Source of the DNA: Betaproteobacteria bacterium | GTDB lineage: Bacteria; Pseudomonadota; Gammaproteobacteria; Burkholderiales; Casimicrobiaceae | Assembly (NCBI GenBank): GCA_005888865.1 | Contig: VBCL01000044.1 | Span: 1 to 6,982 of the forward strand | Direction of reading: 5' to 3' | Length of the DNA: 6,982 bases | Shown: positions 1 to 6,982 of the stretch, in pieces | Numbering within the stretch: the stretch's first letter is position 1 | How the letters are laid out: the number at the start of each line of letters is the position of its first letter | The notes under the pieces: generated by a model | The model's input: the letters and a program-made list of their open reading frames with translations, nothing else | Told to the model about the DNA's origin: nothing | Database searches by the model: none | Translations under genes and position numbers: made by a program

Positions 1-906
1 GACGAGCAGGATCGGATCGTGCTCGAGCCAGCGCTTCCAGCGTTTTTCGATGACCTCGCCGGTCTCGAGATTGAACGGCAGGCGGAAACCCAGAGGCGCC
101 TTCGGGTCGGGATCGTAGGTCGCGGCCATGCATACGTTCATGATGCAGTGACCTTCCGAACTCGAGAGTTTCTCCTTGCCCCAGACCGCATCGAGAAAAC
201 GCTTGACGCGGCCGTCGTCGAGGCCCTCGGTCAAACCCTTGCGAGTGCTGGCGGCCAGCACGTCGAGGCGGCCGGGACGCCGCTTGGGCAGGCGGTACTT
301 GGTCAGCTCGTTCAACGTGTTCGGCCAGTCGTGCCAGTAGACGAAGTCGAAGTACGCGTCGCCGGAATGATCGGCGATCGCCCCCCAGTGCTGCGCGTAC
401 TTCATGCCGTGGATGATCGAGCCATAGCCCCCGGAGGACTTGCCGAAGCAGCCGCGGTGCGCGCGAGAGGCGAGCGTGCGGAACTCGCGGTCGACAAGCG
501 GAATCAGCTCGCGCGTGAGATAGTCCGCGTAGTTGCCCATCGCCGACGAATTAACGTACTGATTGCCGCCCAGCGCGGTGAAGCAGTCGGGAAAGACGAA
601 GATCGCGGGCCCCATCTTGCCTTCAGCGATGAGCCGCGCCGCGCGGTCGGGGACGTTGTCGCCGAAGGGACGCCAACCGGTGTGAGCCAGGCCGGAGCCG
701 GTAAAGCCGACCAGATCGTAGAGCACCGGAAAGGACCGGCCGCGGCCGCTCCTGGTCTTGCTCGTACCCCCGTCGTACTGCGGCGGCAGCCACACGGCAA
801 GCTTGCGCACGTGGGGATCCCCGAGCGCGTTATCCTTCAGGACCTTCGAGGTATGTTCGAGCACGACCAGCGTACCGGTGCTGCCCTTGAAGCGCTTGAT
901 GGCCAT
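1..906 (-). CDS. Alpha/beta-hydrolase esterase, 3' end outside window
   Basis: The 302 codons from ATG 906-904 to the window edge are open, and the gene leaves the window without a stop. The protein has the fold signature of the putative esterase (esterase D / enterochelin esterase-like) group. A conserved block VFPDCFTALGGNQY (about residues 122-135) precedes a nucleophile elbow GKSSGG, which fits G-x-S-x-G with Ser157 as the probable nucleophile. An ADHSGDAYFD segment follows at about 177-186. The catalytic His cannot be assigned and may lie beyond the edge. There is no signal peptide, so the enzyme is probably cytoplasmic, and its substrate is unknown. The start is supported by AGGGA five bases upstream and by a TACAAT element about 30 bp further up. 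The family call is firm. Specific activity, such as carboxylesterase or acyl hydrolase, cannot be told from sequence. Confidence 0.87.
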   Translation of the reverse strand, partial: MAIKRFKGSTGTLVVLEHTSKVLKDNALGDPHVRKLAVWLPPQYDGGTSKTRSGRGRSFPVLYDLVGFTGSGLAHTGWRPFGDNVPDRAARLIAEGKMGPAIFVFPDCFTALGGNQYVNSSAMGNYADYLTRELIPLVDREFRTLASRAHRGCFGKSSGGYGSIIHGMKYAQHWGAIADHSGDAYFDFVYWHDWPNTLNELTKYRLPKRRPGRLDVLAASTRKGLTEGLDDGRVKRFLDAVWGKEKLSSSEGHCIMNVCMAATYDPDPKAPLGFRLPFNLETGEVIEKRWKRWLEHDPILLV

Positions 907-936
907 CGAGGTCCCTGGGGATGCGGCGGTGCCGGG

Positions 937-942
937 ATTGTA
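937..942 (-). promoter_or_regulatory. Putative -10 element for the esterase gene
   Basis: The minus strand reads GCTACAATCCC here, with TACAAT matching five of six bases of the sigma-70 -10 consensus. It lies about 30 bp upstream of the esterase ATG, giving a short leader that contains the AGGGA ribosome binding site. No good -35 hexamer lies 16-18 bp further upstream; that position is occupied by a GC-rich inverted repeat (953-969). The call is inference from position and motif. Confidence 0.45.
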
Positions 943-952
943 GCGCGGGGCT

Positions 953-969
953 GCCCGGCGCGACCGGGC
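953..969. repeat. Inverted repeat in the divergent promoter region
   Basis: GCCCGG and CCGGGC form a perfect 6-bp inverted repeat around a 5-base spacer. It covers the place where the -35 region of the esterase promoter should be. A second perfect palindrome, CGCCCGGGCG, lies at 982-991 within the spacer of the candidate plus-strand promoter. Either could be an operator, but short GC-only palindromes arise easily in DNA of this composition. Confidence 0.3.
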
Positions 970-998
970 TTGAACGCGACACGCCCGGGCGCTAGCAT
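970..998 (+). promoter_or_regulatory. Putative sigma-70 promoter for the small exported protein gene
   Basis: TTGAAC (970-975) and TAGCAT (993-998) are separated by exactly 17 bp, and each matches four of six consensus bases. Transcription would begin near 1005, giving a leader of about 70 nt before the ATG at 1077. The palindrome CGCCCGGGCG lies inside the spacer. The assignment is motif-based and unproven. Confidence 0.35.
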
Positions 999-1076
999 GG
1001 GACTTGCTTGCGTTGAGTCGTGAGGGCTTGCAGGGCAACGCTTACAAGAATGCCCGTCACGCATTGGAGGATCGAC

Positions 1077-1487
1077 ATGAGCACAGCGTCGCGTCGTCTT
1101 GCGGCTTGGGTCGTGGCCTGCGGGTTGGTCCTGGCGGACCCTGCGGCGGCGAGCCGGCCGTCGATGAACGAATGCTTCGAAGCATCGGATTTCATCGGCA
1201 ACGCCGCGTTGTCGCGAGACTCGGGCATGTCACCCGAGGCGTTCCTTGGCCGCATGGAGGACGATTTCGTCGCCATCCGTGCGTTTCCGAACGATCTGCG
1301 CTGGTTCGCGCACGATCCGGACGACGAGTCGTTTCTGCTCAACGAAGCGCGCGAAGTCTTCAAGCACCCGGAGCCAGCGGAAGCGCATCGCCGTGCGTTC
1401 CTCCAGGCGTGCGTCGAGCGCATGGCCGAGCCGGAGAACGTGGACGCAGGGGGCCGTAGCTCGGCGCCGACCCGGAGCCCGGGATAA
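1077..1487 (+). CDS. Small exported two-cysteine protein of unknown function
   Basis: This 136-residue protein is not a family I can name. ATG 1077 is chosen because GGAGG sits at 1066-1070 with a 6-base spacer, and because translation from it begins directly with a signal peptide; an in-frame ATG 27 bases upstream at 1050 lacks both. The N-terminus has basic residues (Arg6, Arg7), a hydrophobic core (about 8-20) and a DPAAA-S cleavage site near residue 25. A VVAC sequence at 12-15 resembles a lipobox, but the preceding hydrophobic stretch is too short to make a lipoprotein likely. The mature part is predicted mostly helical and acidic, with only two cysteines (Cys33 and Cys112) near its two ends, which could form one disulfide in the periplasm. 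The last 20 or so residues are low-complexity Gly/Ser/Pro/Arg. It is divergent from the esterase and convergent with the flavoprotein gene, so it is probably monocistronic. Confidence 0.75.
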   Translation: MSTASRRLAAWVVACGLVLADPAAASRPSMNECFEASDFIGNAALSRDSGMSPEAFLGRMEDDFVAIRAFPNDLRWFAHDPDDESFLLNEAREVFKHPEPAEAHRRAFLQACVERMAEPENVDAGGRSSAPTRSPG

Positions 1488-1518
1488 GGATAAGCCTCGA
1501 CCCGAAACCCGCTCCGCG

Positions 1519-2898
1519 CTACGCCAGCGGCTTCAAGTCCGCGAGCAGCGTCGGAATCAGTTCCGCCACCGTCGGGTGAATGTGCATCGCCCGCCGGATG
1601 ACGGTGTACGGGACGCCGGCGTACATCGCATCGAGCAGGGTGTGCACGATCTCGTCGCCCTCGATCCCCAGTAGCGCGGCGCCGAGAATCCGCTTGTTGT
1701 CCTCATCGACGAGGACTTTCATGAAGCCTTGCGTTTCGCCACGCTCCTTGGCGCGGCCGACGCGGGTCATGGGCATGGTCGCGACCAGCGCCTTGAGGCC
1801 CGCGGCCCGAATCTCGCGCTCGGTCATGCCGGCGCGCCCGAGCGGCGGATCGATGAACAGCGCGTAGGTCGGAATGCGGTCGGTGAGCTTGCGCGATTCG
1901 CCGTCGAGAACATTGGCAGCGACGATCTCGTAATCGTTGTACGAGGTGTGGGTGAACGCCCCATGCCCGTTCGCGTCGCCCAGCGCCCAGATGCCTGGAA
2001 CATTGGTCCGCAACTGCTCGTCGACCTTGACGTAGCCGCGATCGTCGGTCGCGATACCGGCCTTGTCGAGCCCGAGATCGGCGGTGTTCGGGACGCGGCC
2101 GACCGCGAGCAGCAGATGCGAGCCTGCGACCTCACGCGGCTCCTCCTCGCAGCTCACCTGGATCGCGACGCCGTTACCGCGGCGTGCGGCCGAGACGCAC
2201 TTGGCGTCGAGTCGAAACGCGATGCCTTCGGCCTCGAGAATCTCCTTGATCGCTGCCGAAACTTCGTCATCCTCGCGACCGATCAGTCGCGATCCCATCT
2301 CGACCACGGTCACGCGGCTGCCGAAGCGCCGATACATCTGCGCGAACTCGAGCCCGACGTAGCTGCCGCCGACGATCAGCAGATGCTCCGGGACGAAGTC
2401 GACGTCCATGATGTTGGAGTTCGTGAAGTAGGGCACGTCGTCGAGCCCGGGCATGTCCGGCACCAAGGCGCGCCCGCCGACGTTGAGGAAGAATTGATCG
2501 GCCTCGAGCATGCGGTCACCGACGCGCACCGTACGGGGACTCTCGAAGCGGGCGTGCCCCTCGATGTATGTCAGCCCGGGCGTGCTACCGAGCCAGTGCG
2601 TGAGCCCCTCGGTCGACGCACGCACGACGGAATCCTTGCGCGCTTTCACCGCAGCCATGTCGACGCGGATCGGTGCGTCGATCGTCACGCCGAAATCAGC
2701 GCCGCGCCGGGCAACGTGCGCGGCTCGGGCGCTCGCGATCAGCGTCTTGGTCGGGATGCAGCCGTTGTTCACGCAGGTGCCGCCGATGCGCTTGCGCTCG
2801 ACGATGGCGGTCTTGCGACCTGCCCTCGCGAGCCGCACCGCGAGCGATGGCCCGGCTTGGCCCGTCCCGATGACGATCGCGTTAAAACGTTCGGTCAT
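1519..2898 (-). CDS. FAD-dependent pyridine nucleotide-disulfide oxidoreductase (RclA/MerA-like)
   Basis: The protein has 459 residues and the full group I flavoprotein disulfide reductase layout. The N-terminal FAD motif is GTGQAG (11-16), with Glu34 positioned for the ribose. The redox-active disulfide lies in GGTCVNNGCIPTK (Cys42 and Cys47). The NAD(P) motif is GGSYVG (177-182). The second FAD motif is IWALGD, and a C-terminal His441-Pro...Glu446 pair forms the usual catalytic dyad across the dimer. Acidic Glu200 after the second nucleotide fold suggests NADH rather than NADPH. It lacks the N-terminal metal-binding domain and C-terminal cysteine pair of true mercuric reductase, and no mer genes are nearby. 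It resembles E. coli RclA, a reactive-chlorine-resistance flavoprotein, in layout and in the TSYNDYEIV and PPLGRAGMTE regions. ATG 2898 has GGAGG six bases upstream; an in-frame ATG at 2949 is less likely. The gene follows the GH15 gene by 54 nt and is the last cistron. Substrate uncertain. Confidence 0.88.
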   Translation of the reverse strand: MTERFNAIVIGTGQAGPSLAVRLARAGRKTAIVERKRIGGTCVNNGCIPTKTLIASARAAHVARRGADFGVTIDAPIRVDMAAVKARKDSVVRASTEGLTHWLGSTPGLTYIEGHARFESPRTVRVGDRMLEADQFFLNVGGRALVPDMPGLDDVPYFTNSNIMDVDFVPEHLLIVGGSYVGLEFAQMYRRFGSRVTVVEMGSRLIGREDDEVSAAIKEILEAEGIAFRLDAKCVSAARRGNGVAIQVSCEEEPREVAGSHLLLAVGRVPNTADLGLDKAGIATDDRGYVKVDEQLRTNVPGIWALGDANGHGAFTHTSYNDYEIVAANVLDGESRKLTDRIPTYALFIDPPLGRAGMTEREIRAAGLKALVATMPMTRVGRAKERGETQGFMKVLVDEDNKRILGAALLGIEGDEIVHTLLDAMYAGVPYTVIRRAMHIHPTVAELIPTLLADLKPLA

Positions 2899-2952
2899 AT
2901 TTCGCCTCCGGTGTCGTCCCAAGTGTGTTTGTCCAACGCGCACCGGCATCGT

Positions 2953-4755
2953 TTACAGCACGCTCTCCCACAGCTTGGAGAGCCGCGTCGCGCCGTTGAT
3001 GATGCCGACCATGGAATAGGTCTGCGGAAAGTTTCCCCAGAGCTCGCCGGTGCCCGGATCGATGTCTTCGGATAGCAGCCCCAGAGGATTCCGCGCAGCG
3101 CACAGGCTGTCGAAAAGCTCCCGTGCCTCGTCGCTCTCCCCCGTCCGCACCAGGGCGTCGATATACCAGACCGTGCACGCGGTGAATGCCGTCGTCGGCA
3201 CGCCGAAATCATCGGCGGTGCGGTAGCGAAACAGGTGATGTCCTTGCCTGAGCTCACTGCGTATCGCCGCGAGCGTCTGGCGCCAGCGCGGATCGTCGCC
3301 CGCGAGCAAATTCACCTCGCCCATCAGCAGCACGCTCGCATCCAGCGCCTCGCCGCCGAAGACGCCGACGAACGCCTTGCGCTTCGCATTCCAGGCGCGC
3401 TCGAGGATCGCTTGCCGCAGCCGGCCGGCCCGGGTTTTCCACAACCGCGCGCGTTTCGGCGAGCCGAGATGCGCGGCGATCTTGGCCAGCCGGTCGCACG
3501 CGGCCCAGCACATCACGGCCGATGAGGTGTGCACCTGATGCAGGGTGCGCAGCTCCCAGATGCCTGCATCGGGCTTGGCGTAGAGCTTGAATGCCTGCTC
3601 GCCGACCCACTCCAGCTGCGTGAAATCGTCGCGGTTCGCCGGGCGCAGAAGACGCTGGTCGAAGAAAGCCTGCGTCGCGGCCAGCACCGCATGGCCATAG
3701 GCGTCGTGCTGGATATGCTCGTGCGCCTCGTTGCCGACGCGCACCGGGCCGATCCCGCGGTAGCCTGGCAGGGTATCGAGGCTGCGCTCGACAAGCTCGT
3801 TTTCGAGACCGATGCCATAGACCGGCTGAAGGTGGCCGTTCGCAGTCGCGGTATGCACGATGTTGAACAGATAGCGGAGGTAATCCTCCATCGTCGCCAT
3901 TTCCGAGATGCCGTTGAGCGCCCGGATCACGAAGAACGCGTCGCGCAGCCAGCAATAGCGGTAATCCCACGTCCGCGCGGTTCCGGGCGCTTCCGGGATG
4001 CTGGTCGTCATCGCGGCGATGATCGCGCCGGTCTCCTCGTACGAGCAGAGCTTGAGCGTGATCGCGGCGCGGATCACGGCGTCCTGCCATTCCAGCGGCA
4101 GCGCCAGCGCGCGCGCCCAGTGCTTCCAGTAGTCGGTGGTCCGTTGCTCGAAATCCCGGACGGTCTCGTCGATGCCGCTTCCGATCGTCTCGTCGACGCC
4201 GAAGATCAGATTCGCCGGCCGGTCGAGCATGTACGGCGTCCGATCGACCACGTAGGTAAGAGGCATATCCGAGGTGAGACGCAACGTTTGCGTCGCGTGA
4301 ACGTAGCGCACATGATTGCTGCCTCGCGTGAGCTCGGGCTCCGTTGCGCCATAGTTGAAAGTGGGTGCCAGGACGACGCGGATGCGCGGATGGCCGGCGA
4401 CGGGCGCGATGCGCCGGATCAGCATCAGCGGCCGGAACGTGCGGCCGCGATCGGAAAAACGCGGGGCGAAATCGGTGATGCGCACGGTGTTGCCTTGGGC
4501 GTCGCTGAGCTCGGTCTCCAGGATCGCGGTGTTGGCCTTGTACGTCTGGCGCGAGCGCACCATGTGTTCGAGCTCGATGGTGAAGATGCCGCGGTCCGGG
4601 AGATCGCCGGCGCCGAGGAGTGCGTTGAGGACTGGATCGCCGTCGGGGCGCGGCAGACAGCACCACACGACCCGAGCATCGCGGTCGATCAGCGCATTGA
4701 ACGCCCCGTTGCCGATCACGCCCAGCCCGAGATTGCGCTGGGCGGTGGCACTCAT
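2953..4755 (-). CDS. GH15 glycoside hydrolase (glucoamylase/trehalase family)
   Basis: The 600-residue product has the size and motif order of bacterial GH15 enzymes. The N-terminal block is GVIGNGAFNALIDRDARVVW (12-31), followed by a beta-sandwich region. The (alpha/alpha)6 barrel carries the substrate-binding sequence WDYRYCWLRD (263-272) and a GIWE motif whose Glu401 is the likely general acid. A C-terminal SEDIDPGTGELWGNFPQ holds the likely general base Glu563 (Glu571 is an alternative). There is no signal peptide, so it acts in the cytoplasm. GH15 includes glucoamylases, glucodextranases and trehalases. Placement directly after otsA-otsB makes trehalose or a linked alpha-glucan the best substrate guess. 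Start: ATG 4755 lies in a 4-nt ATGA overlap with an 11-codon ORF. It has no clear ribosome binding site of its own, and a hairpin (4764-4781) sits just upstream. An in-frame ATG at 4815 would add 20 arginine-rich residues unlike the family N-terminus. Confidence 0.9.
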   Translation of the reverse strand: MSATAQRNLGLGVIGNGAFNALIDRDARVVWCCLPRPDGDPVLNALLGAGDLPDRGIFTIELEHMVRSRQTYKANTAILETELSDAQGNTVRITDFAPRFSDRGRTFRPLMLIRRIAPVAGHPRIRVVLAPTFNYGATEPELTRGSNHVRYVHATQTLRLTSDMPLTYVVDRTPYMLDRPANLIFGVDETIGSGIDETVRDFEQRTTDYWKHWARALALPLEWQDAVIRAAITLKLCSYEETGAIIAAMTTSIPEAPGTARTWDYRYCWLRDAFFVIRALNGISEMATMEDYLRYLFNIVHTATANGHLQPVYGIGLENELVERSLDTLPGYRGIGPVRVGNEAHEHIQHDAYGHAVLAATQAFFDQRLLRPANRDDFTQLEWVGEQAFKLYAKPDAGIWELRTLHQVHTSSAVMCWAACDRLAKIAAHLGSPKRARLWKTRAGRLRQAILERAWNAKRKAFVGVFGGEALDASVLLMGEVNLLAGDDPRWRQTLAAIRSELRQGHHLFRYRTADDFGVPTTAFTACTVWYIDALVRTGESDEARELFDSLCAARNPLGLLSEDIDPGTGELWGNFPQTYSMVGIINGATRLSKLWESVL

Positions 4756-4787
4756 GGGCCGGCGCCCACGCTTCCGTGGGCACTCAT
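4752..4787 (-). CDS. 11-codon ORF overlapping the GH15 start
   Basis: This ORF encodes MSAHGSVGAGP and a TGA that overlaps the GH15 ATG as ATGA. Its own ATG overlaps the TGA of the preceding 35-codon ORF in the same way. A GGGGG run lies seven bases upstream and could act as a weak ribosome binding site. The centre of the ORF is the 7-bp hairpin at 4764-4781. If translated, it is more likely a coupling leader than a functional peptide. Expression is unproven and coding potential cannot be judged at this length. Confidence 0.3.
   Translation of the reverse strand: MSAHGSVGAGP
4764..4781 (-). other. Hairpin just upstream of the GH15 start codon
   Basis: GCCCACG (4764-4770) and CGTGGGC (4775-4781) form a perfect 7-bp stem around a 4-base loop; in the transcript the loop is GAAG. 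It ends eight bases before the GH15 ATG. It could hinder independent initiation and so favour entry by ribosomes already translating the short upstream ORF. It has no U-tract, so it is not a typical terminator. Confidence 0.55.
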
Positions 4788-4891
4788 TGAAGGACCCCCA
4801 CGCTTGCGGCCTCATTAACCCATTCGGCCGCTACGCTGCCCCCAAAAGCGGGGGCGCTATTCGCGCCTTGGGGCGGCCCTGCGGCGCTCAT
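4784..4891 (-). CDS. 35-codon ORF bridging otsB and the GH15 region
   Basis: The ORF starts at an ATG that shares ATGA with the otsB stop and ends at a TGA that shares ATGA with the next short ORF. The peptide begins MSAAGPPQGANSAP and ends NEAASVGVLQ. It is rich in Ala, Gly and Ser, has no cysteines and no membrane segment, and matches no domain I know. From memory, short hypothetical peptides and protein tails with a similar NSAP...GGS...ASVGV pattern recur in beta-proteobacterial annotations. That would suggest translation of a widespread DNA repeat rather than a conserved gene. It has no strong ribosome binding site, so translation would depend on ribosomes finishing otsB. Alternatively, the openness is a by-product of repeat structure in GC-rich DNA. 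Confidence 0.35.
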   Translation of the reverse strand: MSAAGPPQGANSAPAFGGSVAAEWVNEAASVGVLQ

Positions 4892-5694
4892 GCCGCAGCG
4901 CCTTTGCGCGTAGGCAGGGGTGACGGCGAATCGTCGGGCCCGATGATCCGCACCAGCTCGCTGACCAGGCGCGCGACATCGGTCTGGCCCTTGAGGTAGA
5001 GGTTGGCGGCGCTCGCCTCGTGGGGCTCGACGCGCACCGACAGGACTGCGGGCGCGCGCATCCGGAACACCATTTCGTCGGACTCGTCGTCACCCACGTA
5101 GAGCGCGCGATCGCAGCCCGACTGCGCCAGCAGCGCGGTCAACGCCTCGCCTTTGTCCGGCGCGCCCGGCGGCAGGAGATTGAGCACCGACTTGCCGTCG
5201 AGGAGCGTGGGCACCGGGAGCAATGCGGCGGTGCGTCCGATGAGCAGACGCTGCACGGCCCGGTGGTTGCGACAATGACGGAAGTGAAATGAGAGCGAGT
5301 ACGTCTTGTCCTCGAGCACGATCCCGTCGATGTCGCGCCAGAGCTCGTTCCCCGACGCGAGCTCGTCGAGCCACGCGCGACACACGCGTGCGCATTGAGC
5401 GGAGACCTTCTCCAAGCCGGGCACGCCCTCGGCACCGTGATTGCCCACCAGATAGCGTGGCATGAACCCGAGCATCGGCCGCGCATCCTCGACGGCGCGC
5501 CCGGTGATGACCGCGACGTTGGCGCGGCCCGCCAGCGTCGCCAGTCCCTGCTGCACTCCATTGGGGACCCGCGCGTCCCAGGGTCGTTCGACGATCGGCG
5601 CGAGCGTGCCGTCGATGTCGAAGGCGAGCAGCGTATTGCGCGTCACGAACGCGCGAATGCGCGCCAGCCCGGCGGTCGACAATGCGTATCTCAA
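4888..5694 (-). CDS. otsB: Trehalose-6-phosphate phosphatase
   Basis: OtsB removes phosphate from trehalose-6-phosphate to give trehalose, the second step of the OtsAB pathway, in the cytoplasm. The 268-residue length matches the E. coli enzyme (about 266). All HAD-superfamily motifs are present. Motif I is FDIDGTL, with nucleophile Asp26 and acid/base Asp28. Motif II is VITGR, motif III has Lys181 in PDKGEAL, and motif IV is GDDESDE (201-207), binding Mg2+. The usual Thr in GDDxTDE is Ser here, a mild change. YLVGNHGAEG is the family's typical segment before the cap. The start is TTG at 5694-5692, five bases after GAGG (5700-5703). The nearby ATGs are closed by a TGA before otsB, so no ATG fits. 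The stop of otsA lies seven bases upstream of this start, implying coupled translation. The otsB stop overlaps the ATG of a 35-codon ORF. Confidence 0.95.
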   Translation of the reverse strand: MRYALSTAGLARIRAFVTRNTLLAFDIDGTLAPIVERPWDARVPNGVQQGLATLAGRANVAVITGRAVEDARPMLGFMPRYLVGNHGAEGVPGLEKVSAQCARVCRAWLDELASGNELWRDIDGIVLEDKTYSLSFHFRHCRNHRAVQRLLIGRTAALLPVPTLLDGKSVLNLLPPGAPDKGEALTALLAQSGCDRALYVGDDESDEMVFRMRAPAVLSVRVEPHEASAANLYLKGQTDVARLVSELVRIIGPDDSPSPLPTRKGAAA

Positions 5695-5701
5695 TTCATC
5701 C

Positions 5702-6982
<1,281 letters not shown>

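Larger units (their letters stand above)
4747..4810 (-). repeat. Imperfect 32-bp tandem duplication at the GH15 start
   Basis: Bases 4747-4778 and 4779-4810 align without gaps at 23 of 32 positions. Identity is concentrated in GGCACTCAT and in CCCACGCTT (plus strand), both offset by exactly 32 bp. On the coding strand the first block is the start-codon context ATGAGTGCC, so the duplication carries two copies of the GH15 start. Because 32 is not a multiple of three, the two starts are in different frames. Confidence 0.7.
4747..4898 (-). repeat. Structured intergenic repeat element between otsB and GH15
   Basis: About 150 bp hold four clear inverted repeats. They are CTGCGGC/GCCGCAG with a 6-base loop (4879-4898), GCCCCC/GGGGGC with a 6-base loop (4838-4855), GCGGCC/GGCCGC with a 14-base loop (4806-4831) and GCCCACG/CGTGGGC (4764-4781). 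A further GGCGC/GCGCC pair (4853-4867) competes with the second. The coding-strand motif ATGAG(N)GCC occurs at 4891, 4787 and 4755, with a shortened form, ATGAGGCC, at 4815. None of the stems is followed by a U-tract. The layout resembles, from memory, repeats found between genes in Burkholderiales genomes. Copies elsewhere in this genome cannot be checked here. Confidence 0.55.

Noticed and set aside
19..1023. Long open frame of 334 codons on the plus strand
   Set aside because: It lies antisense to the esterase, whose strand shows clear family motifs, a ribosome binding site and a nucleophile elbow. The plus-strand translation is Arg/Ala/Gly-rich with no recognisable domain, as expected for a GC-rich shadow frame.
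1488..1518. Possible bidirectional terminator between the convergent genes
   Set aside because: The 31 bp hold no stable inverted repeat followed by a T-run on either strand. Termination must occur elsewhere or by another mechanism.
1519..2898. True mercuric reductase (merA)
   Set aside because: There is no N-terminal heavy-metal-binding domain, no C-terminal Cys pair and no mer genes nearby. Only the shared flavoprotein core is present.
1729..3075. 448-codon open frame on the plus strand
   Set aside because: It is antisense to the flavoprotein gene and runs into the GH15 3' end. Its composition is typical of antisense frames and it has no motif.
3254..4783. 509-codon open frame on the minus strand overlapping GH15 in another frame
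   Set aside because: It overlaps almost the whole GH15 gene and is extremely Arg/Ala/Pro-rich, as expected from a shifted frame of GC-rich coding sequence.
4756..4815. GH15 start at the in-frame ATG 4815
   Set aside because: The added 20 residues are Arg/Pro-rich and unlike GH15 N-termini, there is no good ribosome binding site, and the region is repeat-derived. ATG 4755 fits the family and the ATGA overlap.
3529..4818. 429-codon open frame on the plus strand opposite the GH15 gene
   Set aside because: The GH15 catalytic motifs are all on the minus strand. The plus translation has no domain features or convincing start.
4838..4855. GCCCCC/GGGGGC stem as a rho-independent terminator after otsB
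   Set aside because: There is no U-tract after the stem on the transcript strand, and GH15 follows on the same strand without an evident promoter. It fits better as part of the repeat element.

Overview
The window is GC-rich DNA that fits a beta-proteobacterium, probably of the Burkholderiales or a near relative. The grounds are the codon bias toward G/C in third positions, a TACAAT-type -10 element, the kinds of proteins encoded, and an intergenic repeat of a style I associate from memory with that group. No ribosomal or other taxonomic marker is present, so the assignment is inference.

Region 1 (1-906, minus strand) is an alpha/beta-hydrolase esterase that runs off the left edge. It is divergent from a small exported two-cysteine protein (1077-1487, plus strand). 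The 170 bp between them hold plausible promoters for both genes and two GC-rich inverted repeats.

Region 2 (1519-6982, minus strand) reads from right to left as one likely transcription unit. The order is otsA (trehalose-6-phosphate synthase, start outside the window), otsB (trehalose-6-phosphate phosphatase, TTG start), a GH15 glycoside hydrolase, and an RclA/MerA-like flavoprotein disulfide reductase. OtsA and OtsB make trehalose from UDP-glucose and glucose-6-phosphate. The GH15 enzyme may hydrolyse trehalose or an alpha-glucan, so the unit may carry both synthesis and turnover of a stress sugar. The flavoprotein would add a redox-stress function, but that link rests on position only. The flavoprotein converges with the small exported gene across 31 bp, with no clear terminator.

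The most interesting part is the apparent 132-nt gap between otsB and the GH15 gene (4756-4887). It is not empty. On the minus strand it is tiled completely by two tiny ORFs of 35 and 11 codons. All three junctions (otsB/ORF35, ORF35/ORF11, ORF11/GH15) are 4-nt ATGA stop-start overlaps, each followed by G-N-GCC. The same stretch holds several hairpins and an imperfect 32-bp tandem duplication. It looks like a repeat element that can pass ribosomes from stop to start through an operon gap. This relay is the candidate undescribed feature of the window; the other genes belong to recognisable families.
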